DNA of 64,000 nucleotides from Streptomyces sp. TG1A-8 (GCF_030499535.1 NZ_JASTLB010000001.1:4898001-4962000); one strand, 5' to 3'. Numbered from the stretch's first letter, positions 6,863 through 15,675 are shown. Notes: generated from the letters alone by a model not told the origin. Numbers and translations: made by a program.

Positions 6863-6961
6863 ATGGACCGTCGGATCCGGGTGCGTGTCAGTCGGCGGCC
6901 CGCCCCGCGCGAGCAGGAGATCGACCGCAGGACGCCCTCGGGGCGCATACTCCCCTACTGA
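6863..6961 (+). CDS. Short basic peptide with a strong ribosome site (32 aa)
   Basis: A 32-codon frame (MDRRIRVRVSRRPAPREQEI... ending GRILPY) follows a near-perfect Shine-Dalgarno sequence (AGGAGGAGGG, about 4-8 nt before the ATG). The peptide is strongly basic with no membrane segment. I do not recognise a family. The quality of the ribosome site is what sets it apart from random short frames. It could be a leader or a small functional peptide, or simply coincidence; conservation of the peptide across Streptomyces would decide. Confidence 0.4.
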   Translation: MDRRIRVRVSRRPAPREQEIDRRTPSGRILPY

Positions 6962-7024
6962 TACCGACCACGCCGGCCGGCGGCCCGCGGCCGGCGCGCC
7001 CCGCCGGCGGACGCCCCGGCCGGG

Positions 7025-8062
7025 TCAGCCGGCCAGCGGGCTCAGCGTCAGCGGCTGGATCCGGCCCTCCAGCATGGCGCCGAGCCCGTGGACGGCGCAC
7101 ACGTCGGGCCGCTCCGCGATGCGCACCGGGACGCCGGTGGCCTGGTGGAGCATCCGGTCCAGGCCGGGCAGCAGGGCGGAGCCGCCGACCATCATGATCC
7201 CGCGGTCGGCGAGGTCGGCCACCAGGTCCGGCGGGCAGTCGCGCAGCACCTTGCCGATGCCGTCCAGGACGGCCGTCAGCGGGGTCTGGATGGCGTTGCG
7301 CACGGCGGCGGTGTCGACCCGCACGGTGCGGATCCGCCCGGTGGCCACGTCCCGCCCGTGGATCTCGGTGGACGTCGGCCCTCGCGGGGTGAGCCCGTTG
7401 TCGGACAGCGCCAACTGCAGCGGCCGGACCGACTGGCTGGGCAGCACCAGCTCGTGCGCGTGCCGCAGGTGCTGCACGATCGCGCGGTCCACGGCCTCGC
7501 CGCCCACCGGGACCCGCTCGGCCGTCACGATGGACCCGAGGGAGAGCACGGCCACCTGGGTCGCCGCCGCCCCGCACACCATGATCATGCTGGCCTCGGG
7601 CCGCTCCACGGGCAGTCCGCAGCCGACGGCCGCCGCGATCAGCGTGTCCACCAGCTCCACCCGGCGCGCCCCGAGCCCGACCAGCGTCTCGGTCGTCGCC
7701 CGCCGGGCCAGCGGGTCGGCGTCGTGCGGGGTGCAGGCCGCCGCGCGCAGCCGGGGCCTGCGACGCAGGGCGCGGCGCACCTTGTCGCCGAGCAGGTGCC
7801 GCAGCATGCGCTGCGCCATCTCGATGTCGACCACCGTGCCACCGGACACGGGCCGCGCGACCCTGATGTAGCCCGGTGTCCGCCCGGTCATCCTCTCCGC
7901 GAACTCGCCCACCGCGATCAGTGCGCCGGTCCGGGTGTTCACGGCGACGACGGAGGGCTGGTCGACGACGAGTCCGGCACCCTTGACGTACACCCGGGTG
8001 CGGGCCGCTCCCAGGTCGACGGCGAAGTGACAGCGGCGCAAATGCTCCAGACTGACGGTCAC
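7025..8062 (-). CDS. mbl: MreB-like actin homologue (Mbl type)
   Basis: A 345-residue actin-fold ATPase. Phosphate-1 is visible as FAVDLGAARTRVYVKG (residues 13-28), phosphate-2 as MIMVCGAAATQVAVLSLGSI, the connect regions near VVDIEMAQRMLRHLL and IAVGEFAERMTGRTPG, and the adenosine motif as GIMMVGGSALLPGLDRML. In Streptomyces MreB and Mbl act in spore-wall assembly rather than tip growth. Mbl is encoded away from mreBCD, as here, where there is no mreC/mreD neighbour. Phosphate-2 normally has D-x-G-G and here reads C-G-A-A, so the nucleotide site is divergent, consistent with a specialised paralogue. The ATG/GTG choice is supported by the short N-terminus before the first beta strand. Confidence 0.82.
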   Translation of the reverse strand: MTVSLEHLRRCHFAVDLGAARTRVYVKGAGLVVDQPSVVAVNTRTGALIAVGEFAERMTGRTPGYIRVARPVSGGTVVDIEMAQRMLRHLLGDKVRRALRRRPRLRAAACTPHDADPLARRATTETLVGLGARRVELVDTLIAAAVGCGLPVERPEASMIMVCGAAATQVAVLSLGSIVTAERVPVGGEAVDRAIVQHLRHAHELVLPSQSVRPLQLALSDNGLTPRGPTSTEIHGRDVATGRIRTVRVDTAAVRNAIQTPLTAVLDGIGKVLRDCPPDLVADLADRGIMMVGGSALLPGLDRMLHQATGVPVRIAERPDVCAVHGLGAMLEGRIQPLTLSPLAG

Positions 8063-8296
8063 GGCAGGTCCTCCCGAGTACGCAGGCCGAGCGGTGCCGC
8101 CGGCGCGGCGGGCCTCACCGCTCCATCCTGCGCGGCGCGCCGGCGCGGGCGCCTTCTGGAGGGGGCCGGGCGGGGCGCGGCCGAACGGGGGTCCGGGGGC
8201 GGGAGTCCCGACCGGACGGGCCCGGGCGGTGACGGGCGGGGCCAGGCGGCGACGGGCGGGGCACGCTCGAAGGACGCCCGGGCGTCCCGGGGGCCC

Positions 8297-8719
8297 TCAG
8301 GACCGGGGGGCCGGCTCCGGCGCGGCCGCCGGCACCGGGGGCGGACCCGCCGCAGCCGGTGTCCCGGGCTGCGCAGGCCCCTCGCGCTCCTCCCGCGCCG
8401 CGGTCCGCGACGTCCACCCCAGCCGCACCACCAGCTGGCCCTCCGCCGCCCCCTTGGCGATGACCGCGCCGGCCTCCGCCGTGAGCCGCACCCCGAACTC
8501 CAGCTCCACGGAGTCGGGCCGCAGGGCGCCGTCGCGGAAGACCCGCAGCGCGGACTGGGCCGCCGCGCGCACGCCGTCCAGGGCGCCCTCGAAGGCCTGG
8601 GCGGCCTGGGCGGCCGGGCCGTCGCCGCGCGCGACGAGCCGGGTGCCGCTCCCGGGGTCGTTCGTCTCCACGACGACGACGGCACCGTCCTCGGTCCGGA
8701 ACTCCACCAGCCTGCCCAT
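8297..8719 (-). CDS. CU044_2847-family (trypsin-co-occurring domain 1) small protein
   Basis: A 140-residue protein begins MGRLVEFRTEDGAVVVVE. It has the family pattern: an N-terminal beta hairpin carrying an E-F-x-x-E-D-G motif, a central amphipathic helix (AFEGALDGVRAAAQSALRVF), then D-S-V-E-L-E-F-G-V-R-L-T-A-E-A-G-A-V-I-A-K and a final strand (LVVRLGW). A Pro/Ala-rich tail follows. Comparative genomics has linked this 'trypco1' domain to bacterial conflict systems together with trypsin-like or caspase-like proteases, but no such effector is adjacent here. The start at 8719 is chosen because upstream codons do not fit the domain. It lies between mbl and the carboxyltransferase gene on the same strand, with gaps too long to indicate an operon. 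Confidence 0.72.
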   Translation of the reverse strand: MGRLVEFRTEDGAVVVVETNDPGSGTRLVARGDGPAAQAAQAFEGALDGVRAAAQSALRVFRDGALRPDSVELEFGVRLTAEAGAVIAKGAAEGQLVVRLGWTSRTAAREEREGPAQPGTPAAAGPPPVPAAAPEPAPRS

Positions 8720-8840
8720 GACGCCGCTCGCCCCCGTGTCCCCGGTCGGTCCCTCCACCCATTGTCGTGGAAGGCGGTCCGCGCCGTCCGCCGTTCCGGT
8801 GCGCACGGCCGCACCGCCGCCAGCGGGAAGCGGCCCCGGT

Positions 8841-10193
8841 TCAGGCCCGGTTGCCGTCAGCGGGACCGACGACGCCCCGGACCACGCCCAGTTCCACCAG
8901 GTCCTGCGGGCGGATGCGGAGCTGGTCCGCGGTCGCCTCCACCTCCTCGGGCGGGCGCTTGAGGATCGCCGCGGCCAGTTCCGGGGCGATCACCGAGAAG
9001 TAACTGTCCGGTGTGGCCCAGGTGTTGCCGGGCGCGGCCAGGGCGAGCGCCCCGCCCGAGCCGCCCTCGCCGATGACCAGCGTGGTGACCGGGACCCGGG
9101 CGGCGGCCACCGCGCCGAACACCTCGGCGATCGCGGCTCCGGCCCCCTGCCGCTCCGCGTCGGCGTCATTGGCGGCACCCGGCGTGTCCACCAGGGTCAG
9201 CACGGGGATGCCGAGCCGGTCCGCGAGCCGGATCAGCCGGGCCGCGGTCCGGTACCCGGCGGGCCGGGTCGCCGTGCCGGTCTGCGCCGCGAACGCCACG
9301 GTACGGCCGTCGCGCTCGCCGAACCCGCACAGCATCCCGTCGGGATCGCTCCCGCCGCACCGGTCGCCGCTGAGGGCGGCCCGACGGGTGAAGCAGGCGT
9401 CCAGGTAGGCGCGGGCGCGGGGGCGCTCGGGCGCGCGGGCCCGGGTCACGGCCTGCCACCCGGTGGCCGGGAGCCCGCCGGCCCCCAGGGCGGGCGGTAG
9501 TGCCGCCTCGGCGGCCGGAGTGGTCAGCAGCCGCAGCCACAGCCCCAGCGTGTCCCGGAGCTCCGCCTCGGGGACCACCGCGTCCGCCGAACCCGCCGCC
9601 ACCTGCGCCTCCGCCGTGTACGCGGCCGGGTCGGCACCGGCCGGACGGACGCGGGAACCGGCGAAGCCGACCTGGGCGCCCGGGAGGGCCAGGACCACGT
9701 CGGCTCCGGCGCCCAGGGTGGCCCAGCCGCCACCGGTCGTCGGGTCCCGCAGGACCGCGATCTGCGGCAGCCCCGCCTCCCGGGTGAGCACGGACTGCCG
9801 TGCCACGCGCTGGAGCTGGGTCAGCGCGAGCATGCCCTCCTGCATCCGGCTGCCGCCGGTGGCGACCAGCGGTACGACCGGCAGCCGGTGTTCGCGGGCG
9901 TGGGTGTAGGCCGCCACCAGCCGGTCGCCGGTGCGCTCGCCCAGGGAGCCGCCGAGGAAGCCGAACTCGAACGCGATCAGCACGGCCCGGGTGCCCCCCA
10001 CGCTCGCGGTGCCGCAGACGACCGACTCCCGCTCCTCGGTGCGCTCGGCGGCACGGGCGCGGGCGGCGTCGTAACCCTGCCAGCCGAGCGGGCCGTCCAC
10101 CGCCGTCCGCCGTGCCGGGCCGGGCAGTTCGCTGAAGTCCGCCCCGTCGGTGACCAGTGCCAGGATCTCCCGGGCCGAGAGCCGCTCAGGCAT
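8841..10193 (-). CDS. Fused acyl-CoA carboxyltransferase (AccD+AccA halves)
   Basis: A 450-residue protein of two crotonase-fold halves. The N-terminal beta-like half (to about residue 215) contains ATGGSRMQEGMLALTQ and the DPTTGGGWATLG motif. The C-terminal alpha-like half contains LVDTPGAANDADAERQGAGA, VIGEGGSGGALALA and the terminal AAILKRPPEEVEATADQLRI. These are the signatures of acetyl-CoA carboxylase carboxyltransferases. The zinc ribbon of bacterial AccD is absent (only one Cys in the first 70 residues), and no biotin carboxylase or BCCP is nearby. The start codon overlaps the matB stop (8-bp overlap), so the two are translationally coupled. Coupling to MatB suggests a malonyl- or methylmalonyl-CoA substrate, perhaps decarboxylation or transcarboxylation; that is inference. 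Confidence 0.83.
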   Translation of the reverse strand: MPERLSAREILALVTDGADFSELPGPARRTAVDGPLGWQGYDAARARAAERTEERESVVCGTASVGGTRAVLIAFEFGFLGGSLGERTGDRLVAAYTHAREHRLPVVPLVATGGSRMQEGMLALTQLQRVARQSVLTREAGLPQIAVLRDPTTGGGWATLGAGADVVLALPGAQVGFAGSRVRPAGADPAAYTAEAQVAAGSADAVVPEAELRDTLGLWLRLLTTPAAEAALPPALGAGGLPATGWQAVTRARAPERPRARAYLDACFTRRAALSGDRCGGSDPDGMLCGFGERDGRTVAFAAQTGTATRPAGYRTAARLIRLADRLGIPVLTLVDTPGAANDADAERQGAGAAIAEVFGAVAAARVPVTTLVIGEGGSGGALALAAPGNTWATPDSYFSVIAPELAAAILKRPPEEVEATADQLRIRPQDLVELGVVRGVVGPADGNRA

Positions 10194-11646
10194 CCGTGTC
10201 CGCCGTCAGCGCCCGCTTCATGACCTTCCCCATGTCGTTGCGGGGCAGGACGTCCAGGTGGCGGACCACGCGGGGACGCTTGTGCGGGGCCAGGCGCCGG
10301 GCCACGTGGTCGGCCAGCTCCCGCGCGGAGGGCGGTGCCTGCGGGTCGGCCGGGACGATCCAGGCCACGATCCGCTCGCCCAGGTCCGCGTCCGGCTCGC
10401 CGGTGACCGCCGCCTCCCGCACCCCGGGGTGCTCCAGCAGCGCGTTCTCGATCTCGCCCGCCCCGATCTTGTAACCGCCGCTCTTGATCAGGTCGGTGGC
10501 CTTGCGGCCGACGATGCGCACGTAGCCGTCGGGCTCGCGCACCGCCACGTCCCCGGTGCGGAACCAGCCGTCGGCGGTGAAGGCGGCGGCGGTCGCGTCG
10601 GGCCGGTTGAGGTACTCGGTGAACAGGTTCGGGCCGCGCACCTGGATCTCCCCGACGGTCTCCCCGTCGTACGCGGCCACCTCCGTGCCGTCCTCCTCCA
10701 CCAGCCGCAGCTCCACCCCCGGCAGCGGCACCCCGACCGTGCCCGCGCGGGCCTCGCCGTCGGCGCGCACGCTGGTGTTCATCAGCGTCTCGGTCATGCC
10801 GTACCGCTCGATCACCCGCCGTCCGGTCGCCGCCGCGATCCGCTCGTGGTCGTGCACGGGCAGCGCCGCCGAACCGGAGACCAGCAGCCGGGCCCGGCCC
10901 AGGGCCCCGGCCAGTCCGGGGTCGTCCGGCAGGGCCTCGGCGATGCGGTGGTACATGGTCGGCACCCCGAACAGCATGGTCGCGCCGGAGTCCAGCTCGC
11001 GCGCCACGCCCTCGGTGGTGAACCGGCCCAGGTGCCGCACCGAGCCGCCGCGTCGCAGCGGGCCCAGGGTGCCGAGGACGAGTCCGTGCACGTGGAACAG
11101 GGGCAGACCGTGCACCAGGACGTCGTCCGCGGTCCACTGCCAGGCGTCGGCGAGTGCGTCCAGGGTGGCGGCCAGGGCCCGGCGCGGGACGACGGCGCCC
11201 TTGGGTGGACCGGTGGTGCCGGAGGTGTAGACGATCAGCGCCGGGTCACCGTCGCCGGCCCGCTCCCCGGGGAGGCCGCCGGCCGCCGCCGCGTCGACGT
11301 CGATCCGCTCCACGCCCCGCAGCACGTCGGGGAGTTCGGCGCCGGGCGCGGCGAGCAGCAGGGCGGGCGCGCTGTCGGAGAGGATGTGCGCCAGCTCCTT
11401 CTCGCCCGACTTGGGGTTCAGTGGCACCACGGCCACCCCGGCGAGCAGCGCGCCCGTCACGGCGACGGCCGTCTCCAGCTCGGGGGCGGCCCACACGGCC
11501 ACCCGGCCGGCGCCGGCGTCCCGCACCCGCGCGGCGAGGGCGCCCGCCGCGGAGGCGAGCCCCGCGTACGTCAACGACCGTTCGCCGAAGCGCAGGGCGA
11601 CCCGCTCGCCGGGGCCGTCCGTCAGGGCGGGGAAGAGGGAGGACAC
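10186..11646 (-). CDS. matB: Malonyl-CoA synthetase (malonate-CoA ligase)
   Basis: A 486-residue ANL-superfamily acyl-CoA synthetase that activates malonate (and often methylmalonate) to the CoA thioester via an adenylate. The motifs are in order: P-loop-like YTSGTTGPPKGAVVP (about residue 150), HGLPLFHVHGLVLG, GSAALPVHDHERI, ERYGMTETLMNTSVRADG, WFRTGDVAVREPDGYVRIVG, and the catalytic-lysine region PRNDMGKVMKR near the C-terminus. Length, motif set and the M-S-S-L-F-P-A-L start match S. coelicolor MatB as I recall it. The GTG at 11646 is chosen because AAGGAG lies 8 nt upstream; the GTG at 11655 is inside that ribosome site. It provides malonyl-CoA extender units for polyketide and fatty acid synthesis, and is coupled to the carboxyltransferase downstream. 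Confidence 0.92.
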   Translation of the reverse strand: MSSLFPALTDGPGERVALRFGERSLTYAGLASAAGALAARVRDAGAGRVAVWAAPELETAVAVTGALLAGVAVVPLNPKSGEKELAHILSDSAPALLLAAPGAELPDVLRGVERIDVDAAAAGGLPGERAGDGDPALIVYTSGTTGPPKGAVVPRRALAATLDALADAWQWTADDVLVHGLPLFHVHGLVLGTLGPLRRGGSVRHLGRFTTEGVARELDSGATMLFGVPTMYHRIAEALPDDPGLAGALGRARLLVSGSAALPVHDHERIAAATGRRVIERYGMTETLMNTSVRADGEARAGTVGVPLPGVELRLVEEDGTEVAAYDGETVGEIQVRGPNLFTEYLNRPDATAAAFTADGWFRTGDVAVREPDGYVRIVGRKATDLIKSGGYKIGAGEIENALLEHPGVREAAVTGEPDADLGERIVAWIVPADPQAPPSARELADHVARRLAPHKRPRVVRHLDVLPRNDMGKVMKRALTADTDA

Positions 11647-11875
11647 GCGGCGCACTCCTTGACTGCCGGGGAAACCGTCACGATCTCCGGGAACGATATG
11701 CGCCGGTGCCCCCGTTCGTCATGGGTCACCCCGTCCCGCCGCCCCCGCACCACCCCCGCGTCCGCCACCCGCGCCGGGACCCCACCGCGGGGGAAGGCCG
11801 AAATGCCTGTCCCCGCCCGCCGCGCGCTTGTTAGCCTCACGGCCGACCGGACCGCCGTACGACAGGGAGCCCGCC

Positions 11876-12754
11876 GTGCCCCGCATCGCACTCGCCACCT
11901 ACGACCCCGGGACCGGGCCGAGCCTGGACGGCGACCTGCCGGTGCTGGTGCGGGCGCTGATCCGCGCCGGTGCCGAGGCCGAGTCCCGGTACTGGGACGA
12001 CCCGGCGGCCGACTGGGCCGGCTACGACCTCGTCGTCATCCGCTCCACCTGGGACTACAGCTGGCGTGCCGCCGAGTTCGCGGCGTGGGTGGAGCGGGTC
12101 GGCGCCGTGACGCGGCTCGCCAATCCGGCCGCCGTGGTGCGCTGGAACTCCGACAAGCGCTACCTCGGGGAGCTGGCCGCGGCCGGGGTGCCCACGGTGC
12201 CCACCCGCTACGTCGCCCCCGGCGAACCGGCCGGACTGCCCACCGACCACGAGTACGTGATCAAGCCGACCTCCGGCGCGGGTGCCCGCTTCGCCGCCCG
12301 CTACACGCCCGCCGGGCGGGAGGCGGCGCTGCGGCAGCTGGCGCGGATGCACGCGGAGGGCCTCACCGCGATGGTGCAGCCGTACCTGCGCCGCGTCGAC
12401 GTCAGCGGGGAGCGGGCGCTGCAGTTCTTCGGCGGACGCCTGCTGCACGCCAGCCGCAAGGGCGCCGTCCTCGCGCCCGGCACGCCCTACGACGCCGACA
12501 AGGTGGCCCACCCCGACCTGGTGCCCTGGCAGCCGACGGACGCCGAACTCGCAGTCGCTGAGAAGGCGTTGGCGGCTGTTCCCGCCGAGTCCGGGCTGCT
12601 GTACGCGCGCGTGGACCTGGTCGACGGGGAGGACGGCGAACCCCGGCTGATGGAACTGGAGCTGGTGGAGCCCAACCTGTTCCTGTGGCTGCACCCGCAG
12701 TCGCTGCCGCACGTGACGGAGGCCGTGCTGGCGGCGGCCGGGGGCACCGCCTGA
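11876..12754 (+). CDS. ATP-grasp domain protein (RimK/GshB-like)
   Basis: A 292-residue protein with the ATP-grasp fold. It has an N-terminal Rossmann-like part (PRIALATYDPGTGPSLDGDL; GYDLVVIRSTWDY), a central ATP-binding lysine in EYVIKPTSGAGARFAARY, Q-P-Y-L-R-R-V-D-V-S-G-E-R-A-L-Q for the large loop, and the metal-binding end (YARVDLVDGEDGEPRLMELE then LVEPNLFL, acidic D/E/N cluster). Such enzymes ligate a carboxylate to an amine or thiol. The nearest well-known relatives are DcsG-type and RimK-type ligases, and the substrate is unknown. The GTG at 11876 has AGGGAG 7 nt upstream. It is divergent from matB with a 229-bp intergenic region. Its 3' end borders the insertion-sequence region. Confidence 0.82.
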   Translation: MPRIALATYDPGTGPSLDGDLPVLVRALIRAGAEAESRYWDDPAADWAGYDLVVIRSTWDYSWRAAEFAAWVERVGAVTRLANPAAVVRWNSDKRYLGELAAAGVPTVPTRYVAPGEPAGLPTDHEYVIKPTSGAGARFAARYTPAGREAALRQLARMHAEGLTAMVQPYLRRVDVSGERALQFFGGRLLHASRKGAVLAPGTPYDADKVAHPDLVPWQPTDAELAVAEKALAAVPAESGLLYARVDLVDGEDGEPRLMELELVEPNLFLWLHPQSLPHVTEAVLAAAGGTA

Positions 12755-12818
12755 AACCCAAGATCTTCATCGGTCCTCTAGTCGCCGGCGCCGGGGCCCG
12801 TCAAAGGCGGCCCCGGCC

Positions 12819-13180
12819 GGCGAGCCGGACGACCATGCCCTCGGCCGCTCCCGCGGTGGACCGACCACCAAGGTCCCTCTCGCCACCGACGGCCGGTGCC
12901 GTCCCCTGGCGTTCCACCCCATCCCGGCCAGGCCGGCGGCGCTGCCGCCTTCGAACAGGTCGTGGCCCGCATCCGAGTCCCACGACGGACCGGCGGACCA
13001 CGCACCACATCGGACCTGGTCCTGGCGGACGAGGCCTACCCCTCCCGTGTGATCCGCTCCCGTGTGATCCGCCGGCACCCACGGCGACGAGGGACCCCAG
13101 CGGTGATCCCGCAACCGGCCGACCAAGTCGCCAACCGCAAACGGCGAAGCCGACACGGCGGCGGGCCGAGCAGGCCCGCC
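12819..13180 (+). pseudogene. IS5-family transposase fragment (frameshifted)
   Basis: Translated with one frameshift, the stretch reads GEPDDHALGRSRGGPTTKV...TDGRCRPLAF, then in a second frame FEQVVARIRVPRRTGG...DLVLADEAYPSRVIR and IPQPADQVANRKRRSRHGGG. This is the middle of the DDE transposases of the IS5/IS1031-like group common in Streptomyces (LGRSRGGLTTKxH; ADKAYSS; IPxxxDQxxNRxRRGxxGG). Both ends are missing. A 15-bp tandem duplication (CTCCCGTGTGATCCG twice, 13046-13076) lies inside it. The fragment is non-functional. Confidence 0.85.
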
Positions 13181-13561
13181 GTACCGGTGGACTGCTCGCC
13201 CCGGTCCCTGACGTGTGCGTCGCCCACCCCCTGCCCCCGCCGCTGACCGGGCGGGGACCGGCCCTGCTCCCGGTCCGATGCCGTCGCCCGGCGGACGTAT
13301 CCGTCCACGGCCGGTTTCGGCCGCGTGCCGGCGCACTGGTCGCCGGCGCTCTCCCCTCCCACTCGCTTGCAGCATCATCTGCTTGCGACGACTTCGAGCG
13401 TCGTTCCGAAATGATCAGTTATATCGGGAAGCGGATGGTCGCACCGACCGAACCGGTCATCGAAATGCGGTCCCCGAACAGCCGAAACCCAATCATCCAC
13501 CCCTCGCGAAACGCGATACTGGTGCTTTTCTCACGATGTACCAACCAGGGGAGCGGATTCG
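13181..13561. other. Non-coding stretch between the IS5 fragment and the FAD oxidoreductase
   Basis: About 380 bp have no supported gene. The right half (13380-13555) is distinctly AT-richer than its surroundings (for example AAATGATCAGTTATATCGGG), consistent with a promoter region for the downstream FAD oxidoreductase. A purine-rich AGGGGAG lies about 9 nt before its ATG and serves as the ribosome site. Confidence 0.5.
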
Positions 13562-14989
13562 ATGCACGCTGCGCGGGAGAACGTGGAGTCGGGCACCACC
13601 TGGGGCGGACGCCATGCGGTGGTTGTCGGCGGCAGCCTGGCGGGCCTGCTCGCGGCCCACGTCCTCGCCGCCCACGTGGACCGGGTGACCGTCGTCGAAC
13701 GCGACCGGTTCCCCGAGGCGCCGCAGCCACGTCCGGGCGTGCCGCAGAGCCGGCACATCCACGTCCTGCTGGAAGGCGGGCAGACGGCTCTGGAAACGTT
13801 GCTACCGGGATTTCTGCACGAATTGCAGGAGGCGGGAGCACCCCGGGTGGGCATTCCCGCGGACATGGTGCAGTGGCAGAACGGGCGCTGGTTCCGCCGA
13901 CTGCCCGCATCGGCGTACTACCATACCGGTCCCCGCCCGCAGCTCGAGCACCTCGTACGGCGACGGGTTCTCGCCAACCCGCTGATCAACGTGGTGGAGG
14001 GCACGGATGCCGTCGGTCTCCTGGGGGACGCCTCACGTGTGCGTGGCGTGCTGCTGCGCGAACGCGGCGACGCGGCGCGTGCGGAGTCACGGCCGGTCGA
14101 GGCCGACCTGGTCGTGGACGCCTCCGGCCGGAGCACGAAGGCCCCGCAGTGGCTCACGGCGCTCGGAGCGCAGGCCCCGCACGAGGAGACCATCGACACG
14201 GGCCTCGCGTACGCCACTCGTGTCTACCGTGACAAGGACGGCATCCTCGGCACCGACGCGCTCGGCTACTACATCGTCCCCAACCCGTCCCAGACCTACG
14301 GCGCCGTCGTCCTGCCTCTGGGAGACGGCACCCATCTCGTCACCTTGTCCGGCCTGCGCGGCGACGAACCGCCCACGGACGAGGAACAGTTCGCGGCCTA
14401 TGCCAAGAAGCTGCCGCACCCGCTCGTGTTCCGGTGGCTGAGCACGGCCGAACCCTTGTCACCGGTCTCCGGCTTCCGCCGCACCGCGAACGTGCGGCGC
14501 CGCTACGATCTGCCCGGTCGGCGTCCGGCCGGATTCCTGGCAGTCGGCGACGCCCTGTGCACGTTCAACCCGATCTACGGGCAGGGCATGACCGTCGCCG
14601 CCCTGAACGCGGTCGCGCTCCGCGACGTGCTGGCCGGCCCGCGTCGTACGCCCACGACGCGCCGCGTCCAACGGGCGCTGCTGTCTTCGTCCCGGCAGGC
14701 GTGGGACATCTCGGCCGGAGCGGACAAGCGCATGCCCGGCGCGACCGGCAACGCGGTCGCCGTCCGTGCCGCGGACCACGCGGCCCACTGGTACCTGAGC
14801 CGGGTCCAGGACCGCTACCCCGGCGACCCCGTGGTCGGCGCCGCCTTCCGATCCGTACTCAGCCTGTCCGCACCGCTGACCGCCGTGTTCACCCCCTCGG
14901 TGGCCCGGGCCGTTCTGTTCGGCCCGCCCACCGCGACCCCCACCGAGCCCCCGATGACCCGCGAGGACCCGCGAGGAACCTTGACCTGA
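13562..14989 (+). CDS. FAD-dependent oxidoreductase/monooxygenase, squalene-epoxidase-like fold
   Basis: A 475-residue flavoprotein. The dinucleotide-binding motif GRHAVVVGGSLAGLLAAHVL (residues 17-36) is followed by an acidic residue at the strand end (VTVVERD). An R-x-x-L-E-x-x-x-R-R-R region appears near residue 125, and the second FAD motif FLAVGDALCTFNPIYGQGM is at about residues 325-343, the G-D motif of PHBH-type hydroxylases and geranylgeranyl reductase relatives. It resembles the 'FAD-binding' monooxygenases scattered in Streptomyces secondary-metabolite and accessory loci. No reductase, cyclase or prenyltransferase neighbours give a substrate. It is flanked on both sides by transposase fragments, so it is likely laterally acquired cargo. 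It appears intact. Confidence 0.8.
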   Translation: MHAARENVESGTTWGGRHAVVVGGSLAGLLAAHVLAAHVDRVTVVERDRFPEAPQPRPGVPQSRHIHVLLEGGQTALETLLPGFLHELQEAGAPRVGIPADMVQWQNGRWFRRLPASAYYHTGPRPQLEHLVRRRVLANPLINVVEGTDAVGLLGDASRVRGVLLRERGDAARAESRPVEADLVVDASGRSTKAPQWLTALGAQAPHEETIDTGLAYATRVYRDKDGILGTDALGYYIVPNPSQTYGAVVLPLGDGTHLVTLSGLRGDEPPTDEEQFAAYAKKLPHPLVFRWLSTAEPLSPVSGFRRTANVRRRYDLPGRRPAGFLAVGDALCTFNPIYGQGMTVAALNAVALRDVLAGPRRTPTTRRVQRALLSSSRQAWDISAGADKRMPGATGNAVAVRAADHAAHWYLSRVQDRYPGDPVVGAAFRSVLSLSAPLTAVFTPSVARAVLFGPPTATPTEPPMTREDPRGTLT

Positions 14990-15161
14990 CGTGTACGTCG
15001 GACAGAGGACGACGGGATCGTGTGCGTCAGTGACCGGAACCCGTCAGGACCCCGTCGGCTGACGACCCGGGCCGTTACTGGTGGTGGCAGTCAGTGACGT
15101 GGCAGGGCTTTTGTCGTTGCGGTGGTGATCTCACTCGTCAACGTCCCGACAAGGAAACCCT

Positions 15162-15645
15162 GTTGATCCCATACCGTGTCGTGCTCGACGTCCCGCAGGA
15201 GGTCGTCGAGCACGTTTCCTGTCTCATCCACGCCCGAAGGTGGAAGCTGAACTCCCGTTGGCGCAGGCTGAGCTGCTTCCCGGCAGGCCCTGCTCGTCCT
15301 GGTCCACCTGCGCAAAAACGAGGCCCCGGGCCAGGGCGCCGCGGGGTTCGGCGTCTCCGCTGCCACCGCCGGCCGGTACGTGGGCGAGACGATCGAAGTC
15401 CTCGCCGAGCCCGCAGGAGGCCCTGCGCGAGCCGCCGCCGGAGGGATTCGCCATCCTCGACGGCACCCTGATCGCCACCGACCGCATCACGGTGCGCGAG
15501 CCGTACTACTCGGTGAAACACCGCCGTTACGGGATGAACGTGCAGGCCGTCGCCGCACCGGCCGGCAGGCCGCTGTGGTTCTCCCGGGCACTGCCCGGCC
15601 TGACCGCGGCCCGCGGACACGGGGAGGGATCCAAGCCTGTCCCTC
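15162..15645 (+). pseudogene. IS5-family (DDE_4-type) transposase remnant, multiply frameshifted
   Basis: The N-terminal HTH part reads LIPYRVVLDVPQEVVEHV then HARRWKLNSRWRRL. After frameshifts it continues EGFAILDGTLIATDRI, VREPYYSVKHRRYGMNVQAV and RPLWFSRALPG. This matches the widespread Streptomyces transposase whose catalytic region is VDGTLIxTDR...YSGKHRxHGMNVQ. The catalytic 'ILDGT' Asp is present, but the sequence jumps from RALPG straight to LTAARGHG (internal deletion) and the C-terminal third is gone. It is dead. Confidence 0.82.
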
Positions 15646-15675
15646 CCGTCAGTTTCTCGTCCTGGCCGCCCCGTC

